Origin: an uncultured Paracoccaceae bacterium | GTDB lineage: Bacteria; Pseudomonadota; Alphaproteobacteria; Rhodobacterales; Rhodobacteraceae | Length of the DNA stretch: 64,000 bases | Direction: 5' to 3' | NCBI GenBank assembly: GCA_947493745.1 | Contig: CANLSM010000011.1 | Location: 1-64,000, forward strand | In this document: one piece after another, positions 9,031-16,283 of the stretch | How the letters are laid out: the number at the start of each line of letters is the position of its first letter | Numbering within the stretch: position 1 is the first letter of the stretch | The notes under the pieces: generated by a model | What the model was told of the DNA's origin: nothing | What the model saw: the letters and a program-made list of their open reading frames with translations, nothing else | Database searches by the model: none | Translations under genes and position numbers: made by a program

Positions 9031-9050
9031 GGCTTCGTCTTTCCAAAAAC

Positions 9051-9113
9051 ATCCCCGCCGGAGGCAAAAATGTTGATGGCGCACCCAAAAAGCTGAATGC
9101 CTCCGGCGGGGAT
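9051..9113. repeat. Dispersed inverted repeat, copy 1
   Basis: ATCCCCGCCGGAGGCA (9051-9066) and its exact complement at 9098-9113 form a 16-bp stem around a 31-base spacer. Flanks (TCTTTCC on the left, ATTTTAAG on the right) extend the pairing imperfectly. The same core recurs at 13878-13975. It lies in the 221-bp gap between isomerase and dehydrogenase, where it may act as a partial terminator or mRNA-stabilising structure. Confidence 0.8.
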
Positions 9114-9251
9114 ATTTTAAGAAAAATGAAACCAGATTGGTTTGAAGCTGAGACCGCGGAACAGGCTGGGAAGCCGATGGCCGTGAAAGATGAAGACACT
9201 CCGGTTCGCTGCTGCGATCCGGAGTGTTTGCCTTTTGGGGGAGAGTGACAG

Positions 9252-10397
9252 ATGGCAAGGATCAGATTGGGTATGGTGGGTGGCGGGCGTGACGCCTTCA
9301 TCGGAGGTGTTCACCGGATCGCGGCACGCATTGACGATCACTTTGAGCTGGTTGCAGGCTGTTTCTCGTCGACACCGGAGAAATCAATGGCTTCGGGTGC
9401 CGATCTCGGACTGTCGGCTGATCGCGTCTATGGTGATTTCACGGAAATGGCGAAGCGGGAAGCCCGGCTGAAACAGGGGATTGAAGCGGTTGCGATCGTC
9501 ACGCCCAACCATATGCATTTTCAGCCGGCCCGCGAGTTTCTCAAACGGGGCATTCACGTGATCTGTGACAAACCGCTGACGTCAACTCTGAGCGATGCGA
9601 GGAAGCTGGTCAGGATTGCTGGCGCATCCGATGCTCTGTTCGTTCTGACGCATAACTATGCGGGTTATCCGATGATCCGGCAGGCGCGCGAGATGATCAG
9701 CAATGGTGAACTTGGCGAGATCCGGGTCATTCAGGTCGAGTATCCGCAGGACTGGCTGACGGATGCGGCCGAGGAGACGGGACAGAAGCAGGCCAGCTGG
9801 CGCACTGACCCCGATCAGTCGGGTGCCGGTGGCGCAATCGGCGATATCGGGACACACGCCTTTCATCTCGCGTCCTTTGTGAGCGGTCTGATATTGGAGA
9901 GCCTCTGTGCGGACATGCAGAGCTTCGTCAGTGGCCGGCGGCTGGACGACAACGCGCATGTCATGTTGCGGTTCGAGGGCGGTGCGCGGGGCATGCTCTG
10001 GGCCAGCCAGGTTGCGCCGGGCAACGAGAATGCACTGCATCTGCGGATCTATGGTAGCAAGGGCGGACTGGAATGGTTCCAAGAGGAGCCGAACAGCCTG
10101 ATGCATTCACCTTTCGGTCAACCGCCGCGTCGTCTGACGCGAGGCAATGCGGGGGTCGGAGAGGCCGCGAACCGGGTCAGTCGCATTCCACCCGGCCATC
10201 CGGAAGGGTATCTGGAGGGGTTTGCTACGATCTACTCCGAGGCTGCTGCCGCGATTCGTGCACACCAGGCCGGTGTCGCTCCCGATGGGGCGGTTTTGTA
10301 TCCATCCGTGGGGGACGGGTTGCTCGGAGTTGCCTTTGTCGATGCCTGCGTGCGGTCTTCGGCCCGCAATTCGGCCTGGGTCACGCTGGCTCTTTAA
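9252..10397 (+). CDS. Gfo/Idh/MocA-family oxidoreductase
   Basis: A 381-residue NAD(P)-dependent sugar or inositol dehydrogenase-like enzyme. The Rossmann motif is GMVGGGRDAFIGGVHR, and the catalytic-lysine motif ICDKPLTSTLSDA falls near residue 105. GGAIGDIGTHAFHLA contains the downstream conserved Asp and His. A GGGGGAGAG ribosome site precedes ATG 9252. With the TIM-barrel isomerase it probably oxidises and rearranges a sugar or polyol imported by the downstream ABC system. The cofactor and the oxidised carbon cannot be read from sequence. Confidence 0.87.
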   Translation: MARIRLGMVGGGRDAFIGGVHRIAARIDDHFELVAGCFSSTPEKSMASGADLGLSADRVYGDFTEMAKREARLKQGIEAVAIVTPNHMHFQPAREFLKRGIHVICDKPLTSTLSDARKLVRIAGASDALFVLTHNYAGYPMIRQAREMISNGELGEIRVIQVEYPQDWLTDAAEETGQKQASWRTDPDQSGAGGAIGDIGTHAFHLASFVSGLILESLCADMQSFVSGRRLDDNAHVMLRFEGGARGMLWASQVAPGNENALHLRIYGSKGGLEWFQEEPNSLMHSPFGQPPRRLTRGNAGVGEAANRVSRIPPGHPEGYLEGFATIYSEAAAAIRAHQAGVAPDGAVLYPSVGDGLLGVAFVDACVRSSARNSAWVTLAL

Positions 10398-10458
10398 GGG
10401 CCTAACCGTCTGAAAACCGGATGACACCGATGCGTCTCGCCACAGCTGCATGGCAAAA

Positions 10459-10509
10459 TTGATGTGCGTACCTCAGAAATTCCTTTACTTGATGATCGTA
10501 CCTCAGATA
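10459..10509 (+). promoter_or_regulatory. Two 21-bp direct repeats, candidate regulator sites
   Basis: TTGATGNNCGTACCTCAGA occurs at 10459-10477 and again at 10489-10507, offset exactly 30 bp (about three helix turns), with agreement continuing two more bases. It lies 70-120 bp before the binding-protein gene. The core CGTACCTCA is also in the LacI promoter at 6866-6874. A cooperative operator or activator pair is the natural reading; which protein binds is inference. Confidence 0.6.
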
Positions 10510-10578
10510 ACGTCGGTCCAGACCCGGCGAGAACAGTTGGGCGCGATCCGTAACAGGGGTTCTTAGGGAGGACATTTC

Positions 10579-11895
10579 ATGAAGACTGCCAGATATCTCG
10601 CGGTAACTGCACTGAGCGTTGCCGGAATGGGTGCCAATGGTGCGCTGGCCGATGACCTGACGCTTTGCTGGGCGGCTTGGGACCCGGCGAATGCGCTCGT
10701 CGAGCTTAGCAAGGAGTTCGAGGCGGAGAGTGGCCATACAATGAATTTCGAGTTCGTGCCCTGGCCGAATTTTGCGGACCGGATGCTCAATGAGCTCAAC
10801 TCGGGCGGCCAGCTTTGCGATCTTCTGATCGGGGACAGCCAGTGGATTGGCGGCGGGGCCGAGAACGGCCATTACGTCAAGCTCAATGATTTCTTCGACG
10901 CTGAAGGGATCAGCATGGACGACTTCGCGCCTGCGACGGTCTACGCTTATTCAACATGGCCCAAGGGATCACCCAACTATTATGCTTTGCCGGCGATGGG
11001 GGATGCGAACGGGTGGTTCTATCGTCGGGACTGGTTCGAGAACGCCGACATTCAGGCGGCCTACAAGGCGGAAACGGGGCAGGATCTGCGAGAGCCGCAA
11101 TCTCAGCAGGAAATGCTTCAGATTGCACAATTCTTCCAGGGGCGCGAGATTGACGGCCAGACCCGCTACGGGGCCGCGATCTTCACTGAGCGTGGTTCCG
11201 AAGGTATCACAATGGGGGCTACCGGGGCGCTTTATGCCTGGGGGTTCAAGTACGAAAATGAGCCCGGCTCCTATGACATGGAAGGTGCTGTGAACTCGCC
11301 CGAAGCCGCAGAGGCGCTGGAGTTCTACAAGACTTTCTATGAGACCGCGACGCCGCCCGGCTATACCGACAGCTATATGGAGCAGGGGCTGGATGCCTTC
11401 AAATCCGGTCAGGTGGCGATGGCGATGAACTGGTTTGCCTTCTTCCCCGGCCTTTATGCGGATCCGGATGTCGGAGGTGACAAGATCGGCTTCTTCGTGA
11501 ATCCGCCGCAGAACCAGGCTGCCTCGACATTGGGCGGGCAGGGCATATCCGTTGTCGCCTATTCCGACAAGCAGGATGCAGCCCTTGAGTACATCAAGTG
11601 GTTTGCCCAGCCATCGGTGCAGGCGAAATGGTGGGATCTCGGCGGCTACTCCGCCCACAACTCGGTTCTTAACGATCCCGGCTTCAAGGACAGCGCGCCC
11701 TTTGCCGCCGACTTCCTCGAAGCCATGGATGCGGTGCAGGATTTCTGGCAGGAGCCGGCCTATGCGGAACTGCTGCTGGCCATGCAGAAGCGTCTCCACG
11801 ACTACATCGTCGCGGATCAGGGCACTGCTCAGGAAGCCCTCGACAAGCTGATCGAGGATTGGACCGAGACCTTCGAAGACGAAGGCAAGCTGTGA
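10579..11895 (+). CDS. CUT1 sugar/polyol ABC transporter, binding protein
   Basis: A 438-residue extracellular solute-binding protein family 1 member, with a Sec signal peptide at residues 1-24 (cleavage after GALA). It has a typical length, a Trp/Tyr-rich ligand face (CWAAWDPAN, WYRRDWF-like FYRRDWFENA) and a C-terminal pair of helices. ATG 10579 follows GGGAGGA. It opens the transporter module binding protein, two permeases, small membrane protein and two ATPases. The ligand is unknown; cluster content suggests a sugar, polyol or short ketose. Confidence 0.88.
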   Translation: MKTARYLAVTALSVAGMGANGALADDLTLCWAAWDPANALVELSKEFEAESGHTMNFEFVPWPNFADRMLNELNSGGQLCDLLIGDSQWIGGGAENGHYVKLNDFFDAEGISMDDFAPATVYAYSTWPKGSPNYYALPAMGDANGWFYRRDWFENADIQAAYKAETGQDLREPQSQQEMLQIAQFFQGREIDGQTRYGAAIFTERGSEGITMGATGALYAWGFKYENEPGSYDMEGAVNSPEAAEALEFYKTFYETATPPGYTDSYMEQGLDAFKSGQVAMAMNWFAFFPGLYADPDVGGDKIGFFVNPPQNQAASTLGGQGISVVAYSDKQDAALEYIKWFAQPSVQAKWWDLGGYSAHNSVLNDPGFKDSAPFAADFLEAMDAVQDFWQEPAYAELLLAMQKRLHDYIVADQGTAQEALDKLIEDWTETFEDEGKL

Positions 11896-11965
11896 TCCGT
11901 TCACGGATCGCACCCCGGACCTGATCCGGGTCTCACGCACCGGCGGTCCCGCTACAGGGACCGCC
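11894..11965 (+). promoter_or_regulatory. Three tandem hairpins between binding protein and permease
   Basis: Three successive stems: GATCCG/CGGATC (11894-11909), CCCGGA/TCCGGG (11914-11930) and GGCGGTCCC/GGGACCGCC (11942-11965). The first starts inside the stop codon. None has a T tract, so they more likely protect the upstream mRNA from 3' decay, favouring binding protein over permease, than terminate fully. Confidence 0.65.
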
Positions 11966-11984
11966 ACAGCAACCGGGAACACCA

Positions 11985-12932
11985 ATGTCTCAGACGCCGA
12001 TAGACCGCGCGGCCCAAGCCACGCCGACCCGTGTCGCACGCCGCATCCGCGGTCTGAGTGACCGGGCCATCGCGTGGATCTTTGTCGCCCCAACGATCTT
12101 TTTGCTGCTGGCTGTCAATATCTTTCCGCTGATCTGGACGATCAATCTCAGTTTCACGAATTTCCGCGCCAACCGGCCCAACCGCGAGGTTGAATATGTC
12201 GGCCTTCGCAACTACGAGCGGATCCTGACCGACAGCGACATCTGGCTGACCATGCAGGCAACAGCCCATTTCCTGATCTGGACGATCGTCCTGCAGGTGC
12301 TGATCGGCTTCACGCTCGCCTGGCTCATCAACCGTAAGTTCCGGGGCAACGATCTCTGGACCACGATCATCGTGCTGCCGATGATGCTGAGCCCGGCGGT
12401 GGTCGGGAACTTCTGGACGTTCCTCTACCAGCCGCAGATCGGCCTCTTCAACTACGTGGTCGCTTTTTTCACCGGCGCCGATCCCTCGTCGTTCGAGATG
12501 ATCGGTTCGGTCACGCTCGCTCCCTGGGCCATCGTCATCGTGGACACCTGGATGTGGACGCCCTTCGTGATGCTGATCTGCCTCGCCGGTCTGCGGTCGA
12601 TCCCCGACTATATCTACGAGGCCGCGGCGATTGACCGGGCGTCCAAATGGCGTCAGTTCTGGACCATCACCGTGCCGATGGTGCTGCCTTTCCTGATGCT
12701 CGCGGTGCTGTTCCGCGGCATCGAGAACTTCAAGATGTTCGATCTCGTGGTCCAGCTTACCGGCGGCGGCCCCGGATCGGTGACCGAACTCACGTCGATC
12801 AACCTCAAGCGCGAGGCGTTCGAGAAATGGCGCACGGGCTATGCCTCGGCCTACGCCATCATCCTCTTTGTGACGGTCTTCGGCCTCGCCTCGATCTACG
12901 TGAAGGCGCTCAACAAGGTGAAGGAAAGATGA
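11985..12932 (+). CDS. CUT1 ABC transporter permease (MalF/UgpA-like)
   Basis: A 315-residue inner-membrane permease with six hydrophobic segments; the first is at about residues 30-55 (AWIFVAPTIFLLLAVNIFPL). The EAA loop that contacts the ATPases is YIYEAAAIDRASKWRQFWTITVP. It follows the hairpin cluster, and its TGA overlaps the next start as ATGA, so the two permeases are translationally coupled and should form the heterodimeric channel. Confidence 0.9.
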   Translation: MSQTPIDRAAQATPTRVARRIRGLSDRAIAWIFVAPTIFLLLAVNIFPLIWTINLSFTNFRANRPNREVEYVGLRNYERILTDSDIWLTMQATAHFLIWTIVLQVLIGFTLAWLINRKFRGNDLWTTIIVLPMMLSPAVVGNFWTFLYQPQIGLFNYVVAFFTGADPSSFEMIGSVTLAPWAIVIVDTWMWTPFVMLICLAGLRSIPDYIYEAAAIDRASKWRQFWTITVPMVLPFLMLAVLFRGIENFKMFDLVVQLTGGGPGSVTELTSINLKREAFEKWRTGYASAYAIILFVTVFGLASIYVKALNKVKER

Positions 12933-13867
12933 GCTATTCCATCACCGAACCGTCGTCGCGGCAAAAATGGGTCGCAGGCACCCTGGTGATCCTCTACGCG
13001 CTGGTCACACTGATGCCGCTGGTCTGGATCATCGCCACCGGATTCAAGACGCCTGCGGACGCCATCTCCTACCCGCCGAAGGTGCTGTTCGAGCCATCGC
13101 TGGAGGGTTATGTCAATCTCTTCACCACCCGCACGCGGATCGGCCCCGATGCGCTTGCCGCCCTGCCGCCGCCCGAGACCTGGTATGAGCAGATCGTGCG
13201 TGATCGGGACATGGTCATCGCCGGACCGTCACGCTATGGCGAGCGGTTCCTGAACTCGGTCATCATCGGGTTCGGCTCGACCTTTTTGAGCATTTTCCTG
13301 GGTACACTGGCCGCCTATGCCTTTTCACGGTTCAAGGTACCGCTGAAGGACGATCTGCTGTTCTTCATCCTCTCGACTCGGATGATGCCGCCTATAGCCG
13401 TTGCGATCCCGATCTTTCTGATGTTCCGCACGCTGGGTCTCAGTGACACTCATCTCGGTATGATCCTGCTCTATACGGCAGTGAACATCAGTCTCGCGGT
13501 CTGGCTCTTGAAGGGGTTCATCGATGAAATACCGCGCGAGTACGAGGAAGCCGCATTGATCGACGGGTACACCCGGTTTCAGGCCTTCTACAAGGTGGTC
13601 CTGCCTCAAGCTGCCACGGGGATTGCCTCGACCGCCATCTTCTGCTTGATCTTTGCCTGGAACGAATACGCCTTCGCGGTGCTGCTGACATCCGGCACGG
13701 CACAGACCGCGCCGCCCTTCATTCCGACGATCATCGGCGTCGGCGGGCAGGACTGGCCGGCCGTCGCAGCCGGCGCCACGCTTTTCCTGCTGCCAGTGAT
13801 GATTTTCACGATAATGCTGCGCAAACACCTGCTGCGCGGAATCACATTCGGGGCAGTCAGAAAATGA
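12929..13867 (+). CDS. CUT1 ABC transporter permease (MalG/UgpE-like)
   Basis: A 312-residue partner permease. ATG 12929 overlaps the preceding stop by four bases; an apparent longer frame from 12647 lies inside the first permease and is rejected. The EAA loop is REYEEAALIDGYTRFQAFYKVVLP. Between the first and second membrane segments is a polar stretch of about 70 residues, with DALAALPPPETWYEQIVRDR at roughly 75-94, longer than in MalG-type proteins. It ends 10 bp before the dispersed repeat. Confidence 0.9.
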   Translation: MSYSITEPSSRQKWVAGTLVILYALVTLMPLVWIIATGFKTPADAISYPPKVLFEPSLEGYVNLFTTRTRIGPDALAALPPPETWYEQIVRDRDMVIAGPSRYGERFLNSVIIGFGSTFLSIFLGTLAAYAFSRFKVPLKDDLLFFILSTRMMPPIAVAIPIFLMFRTLGLSDTHLGMILLYTAVNISLAVWLLKGFIDEIPREYEEAALIDGYTRFQAFYKVVLPQAATGIASTAIFCLIFAWNEYAFAVLLTSGTAQTAPPFIPTIIGVGGQDWPAVAAGATLFLLPVMIFTIMLRKHLLRGITFGAVRK

Positions 13868-13877
13868 TCTCAATGAA

Positions 13878-13975
13878 CTTCGTCTTTCCAGAAATATCCC
13901 CGCCGGAGGCATTACTCCCTGTCGATGTCCAAAGAATATCTTGCCTCCGGCGGGGATATTTCTGGAAAGACGAAG
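13878..13975. repeat. Dispersed inverted repeat, copy 2 (34-bp perfect arms)
   Basis: Left arm 13878-13911 and right arm 13942-13975 are exact reverse complements for 34 bases, around a 30-base centre. The arms start CTTCGTCTTTCCAGAAATAT and continue into CCCCGCCGGAGGCA. The core is the same as copy 1 at 9051-9113. A perfect long stem between permease and ATPase genes should form a stable RNA hairpin and looks like a mobile or amplified repeat unit. Confidence 0.9.
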
Positions 13976-13994
13976 CTGGAATGCGAGGTGCCTC

Positions 13995-14183
13995 GTGAGG
14001 GCTTTTCTTGCACGCCTGATACGCTTGCGGCGGGGGCCGTGGGAAGCACTGGCGACGGTGCTCATCGCGCTTGGCGTCGTGATGCTCATGCAACCATATT
14101 TTCTTTGGGCCTATACCTATTCTTTCATCATTACTCTGACCGGCACGGTGATGTTCATCATCGTCAGCCATTTTCCGGAGTAG
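13995..14183 (+). CDS. Small membrane protein of the ABC operon, 62 residues
   Basis: A GTG start at 13995 has GAGG six bases upstream. The product has a short basic N-terminus (RAFLARLIRLRRGPWE) and two hydrophobic helices, about residues 18-36 and 41-58, ending SHFPE. It sits between the permease and first ATPase genes and ends three bases before the next ATG, whose ribosome site lies over its stop, so translation is probably coupled. I recognise no family. Some two-ATPase glycerol systems encode an accessory small membrane protein, but sequence similarity is not evident. An accessory transport role is inference. Confidence 0.65.
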   Translation: MRAFLARLIRLRRGPWEALATVLIALGVVMLMQPYFLWAYTYSFIITLTGTVMFIIVSHFPE

Positions 14184-14186
14184 GCT

Positions 14187-15284
14187 ATGGCTGAAATCTT
14201 GATCCGGGGGCTTCGCAAGGAATTTGGTGACTTTACGGCAGTCCAGTCGTCATCTTTCAAGATCGAGGATGGCGAGTTTTTCATGCTTCTGGGGCCGTCG
14301 GGCTGCGGCAAGACGACGACTTTGAGGATGATCGCGGGGCTTGAACTACCGACGAGCGGTGAGATTTTCATTGATGGTGAAGAGGTGGGCATGAAGCCCG
14401 CATCAGAAAGGGATATCGCGTTCGTCTTTCAGATGTTCGCGCTCTATCCGCATATGAATGTCCGCCGCAACATCAGCTATCCGCTGATCAGTCAGGGCAT
14501 GCCCAAGGCGGACGTGAAGGCGCGGGTTGCCGAAGTTGCGGAGATACTCGGGATCGGTGATATTCTGAACCGTCCGGTCGGCGGGCTTTCAGGTGGTGAT
14601 CGCCAGCGCGTGGCTCTTGCGCGCGCGATTGTGCGGCGGCCCAAGGCGTTCATGATGGACGAGCCGCTGGGGGCGCTTGATGCGGAGTTTCGCGAGTATA
14701 TGGCCGACGAGCTTCGCGCGCTGCATGACCGCATGGGGGCCACAACGGTTTATGTCACCCATGATCAGCTTGAGGCGATGCAGATGGGCGACAAGATCGT
14801 TGTCATGAACCATGGTGTGGTTGAGCAGTTCGGCACGCCCCAGGACATCTATGACAAACCGGCAACCATGTTCGTGGCCGACTTCATTGGCTCTCCGCCA
14901 ATGAATTTTCTGCCGGTTGAGGGGGCGATCAGCGCGGGCAGCCAAGAGGTGCGACTGGGCGGTCACTCGGTCTCGGTTCCACGGCAGAGGGAGGCCATGT
15001 CCGGTAATCTGATGCTTGGCGTGCGGCCTGAACATGTAGCCCTCAGGGACCAGAGCGCGTTTCGGGGGGAAGTTCTGGCGACCGAATATCTCGGGACAAC
15101 GCAGATCATCACCTGCCGCACCTCCATCGGTGATCTCAAGGCCAGATTGCCCGCCAGCGATCCCGCGACCGTCGGTGAACTGGTAGGTCTGACGTTCAAT
15201 CCCGCTATGATCACGCTCTTCGATGCAGGATCGGGCCGTGCGCTGGTATCGGATCTGAATGCGGAGATCATGGCTAATGGTTGA
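14187..15284 (+). CDS. CUT1 ABC transporter ATP-binding protein, first
   Basis: A 365-residue MalK/UgpC-type ATPase. Walker A is GPSGCGKTT, Q-loop FVFQMFALYPHM, Walker B AFMMDEPLGALDAEF, H-loop VTHDQ, followed by a C-terminal regulatory OB-like domain. The signature reads LSGGDRQRVALARA, with Asp in place of the usual Gln after SGG. It is the first of two dissimilar ATPases, implying a heterodimeric motor as in glycerol-type ABC systems. The next gene overlaps its end by eight bases. Confidence 0.92.
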   Translation: MAEILIRGLRKEFGDFTAVQSSSFKIEDGEFFMLLGPSGCGKTTTLRMIAGLELPTSGEIFIDGEEVGMKPASERDIAFVFQMFALYPHMNVRRNISYPLISQGMPKADVKARVAEVAEILGIGDILNRPVGGLSGGDRQRVALARAIVRRPKAFMMDEPLGALDAEFREYMADELRALHDRMGATTVYVTHDQLEAMQMGDKIVVMNHGVVEQFGTPQDIYDKPATMFVADFIGSPPMNFLPVEGAISAGSQEVRLGGHSVSVPRQREAMSGNLMLGVRPEHVALRDQSAFRGEVLATEYLGTTQIITCRTSIGDLKARLPASDPATVGELVGLTFNPAMITLFDAGSGRALVSDLNAEIMANG

Positions 15285-16272
15285 GGTTGTTCTGGACCGG
15301 GTCTCGAAGGCCTTTGGCGATGACATCGCTGTCGATGAGATGTCGCTTGAGGTGCCGGACGGTTCCTTCGTGGTTCTTCTGGGGCCGACGGGTGCAGGCA
15401 AGACCACGACCTTGCGGCTGATCTCGGGGTTGGAGACACCCGACACGGGCAAGATCATGATCGGCGGGCGAGACGTCGGGGCCGAGACGCCCGCTCAGCG
15501 CGATGTGGCGATGGTCTTCCAGCAATACTCGCTTTATCCGCATATGAGCGTGCGGGACAATCTGGCCTTTCCGCTGAAGTCGCCGATCCTGAAGACGCCA
15601 GCGGCCGAGATCGAGCGAAAGGTCAGCGAGGTCGCCGAGGTTCTGCAGATCAGTCACAAGCTGGCCAACCGGGCGACCGAGCTTTCGGGCGGCGAGATGC
15701 AGCGCGTGTCCATCGGGCGGGCGCTTGTACGTGATCCTTCGATCTATCTGATGGATGAGCCGCTCAGTTCGCTTGACGCGAAGCTGCGCAGCGACCTCAG
15801 GATCGAGTTGAAGCGCATCCATGCGACCCTCGGGGCCACCCTGCTGTATGTCACCCATGATCAGATTGAAGCGATGACCATGGCAACCCATGTCGGTGTG
15901 CTTGATCAGGGGCGGCTGGTGCAGTTCGGATCGCCGCGCGAGATCTATGAGGACCCGGTCAGCATTTATGCGGCGGGCAGGCTGGGACTGCCGCGCATCA
16001 ACATTCTGCCCGCATCGCTCTTCGGGAACGGGCCGGGGACCGCCGTCTCCATAGGTCTGCGGCCCGAGCATATCATCCAGGGCGAAGGTCAACCTAGTGA
16101 GGTAATCCGCGTCGAGCATCTGGGCGACCAGACGCGACTGCATCTGAAGCTCAAGGATCATGACATCGTCACCCTGACGGAGGTTCACACAGGTCTGAAA
16201 CCCGGCGACACGGTCGCCATCGCCCCGCGCAATCCGCTCTACTTCGACAAGTCCGGAGCTCGTATCGCCTGA
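15277..16272 (+). CDS. CUT1 ABC transporter ATP-binding protein, second
   Basis: A 331-residue ATPase. Walker A GPTGAGKTT, Q-loop MVFQQYSLYPHM, signature LSGGEMQRVSIGRA, Walker B IYLMDEPLSSLDAKL, H-loop VTHDQ, plus a shortened C-terminal domain. ATG 15277, eight bases inside the preceding gene, matches the conserved start MVEVVLDRV; the alternative at 15259 adds an unrelated leader. The signature differs from its partner, so the two probably form a heterodimer with possibly unequal sites. The kinase gene begins 12 bases after its stop. Confidence 0.92.
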   Translation: MVEVVLDRVSKAFGDDIAVDEMSLEVPDGSFVVLLGPTGAGKTTTLRLISGLETPDTGKIMIGGRDVGAETPAQRDVAMVFQQYSLYPHMSVRDNLAFPLKSPILKTPAAEIERKVSEVAEVLQISHKLANRATELSGGEMQRVSIGRALVRDPSIYLMDEPLSSLDAKLRSDLRIELKRIHATLGATLLYVTHDQIEAMTMATHVGVLDQGRLVQFGSPREIYEDPVSIYAAGRLGLPRINILPASLFGNGPGTAVSIGLRPEHIIQGEGQPSEVIRVEHLGDQTRLHLKLKDHDIVTLTEVHTGLKPGDTVAIAPRNPLYFDKSGARIA

Positions 16273-16283
16273 GGAGGAGAATC

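Noticed and set aside
7921-9258. 445-codon minus-strand frame opposite the TIM-barrel isomerase
   Set aside because: Antisense shadow that also runs through the dispersed repeat.
9051-13975. Possible CRISPR or insertion sequence from the two related repeats
   Set aside because: Only two copies, each an inverted repeat nearly 5 kb apart, with no spacers, cas genes or transposase between them.
13995-14183. Assignment of the small membrane protein as a GlpU/DUF2160 subunit
   Set aside because: Position is similar to glycerol ABC operons, but length and sequence do not match what I know of that family.
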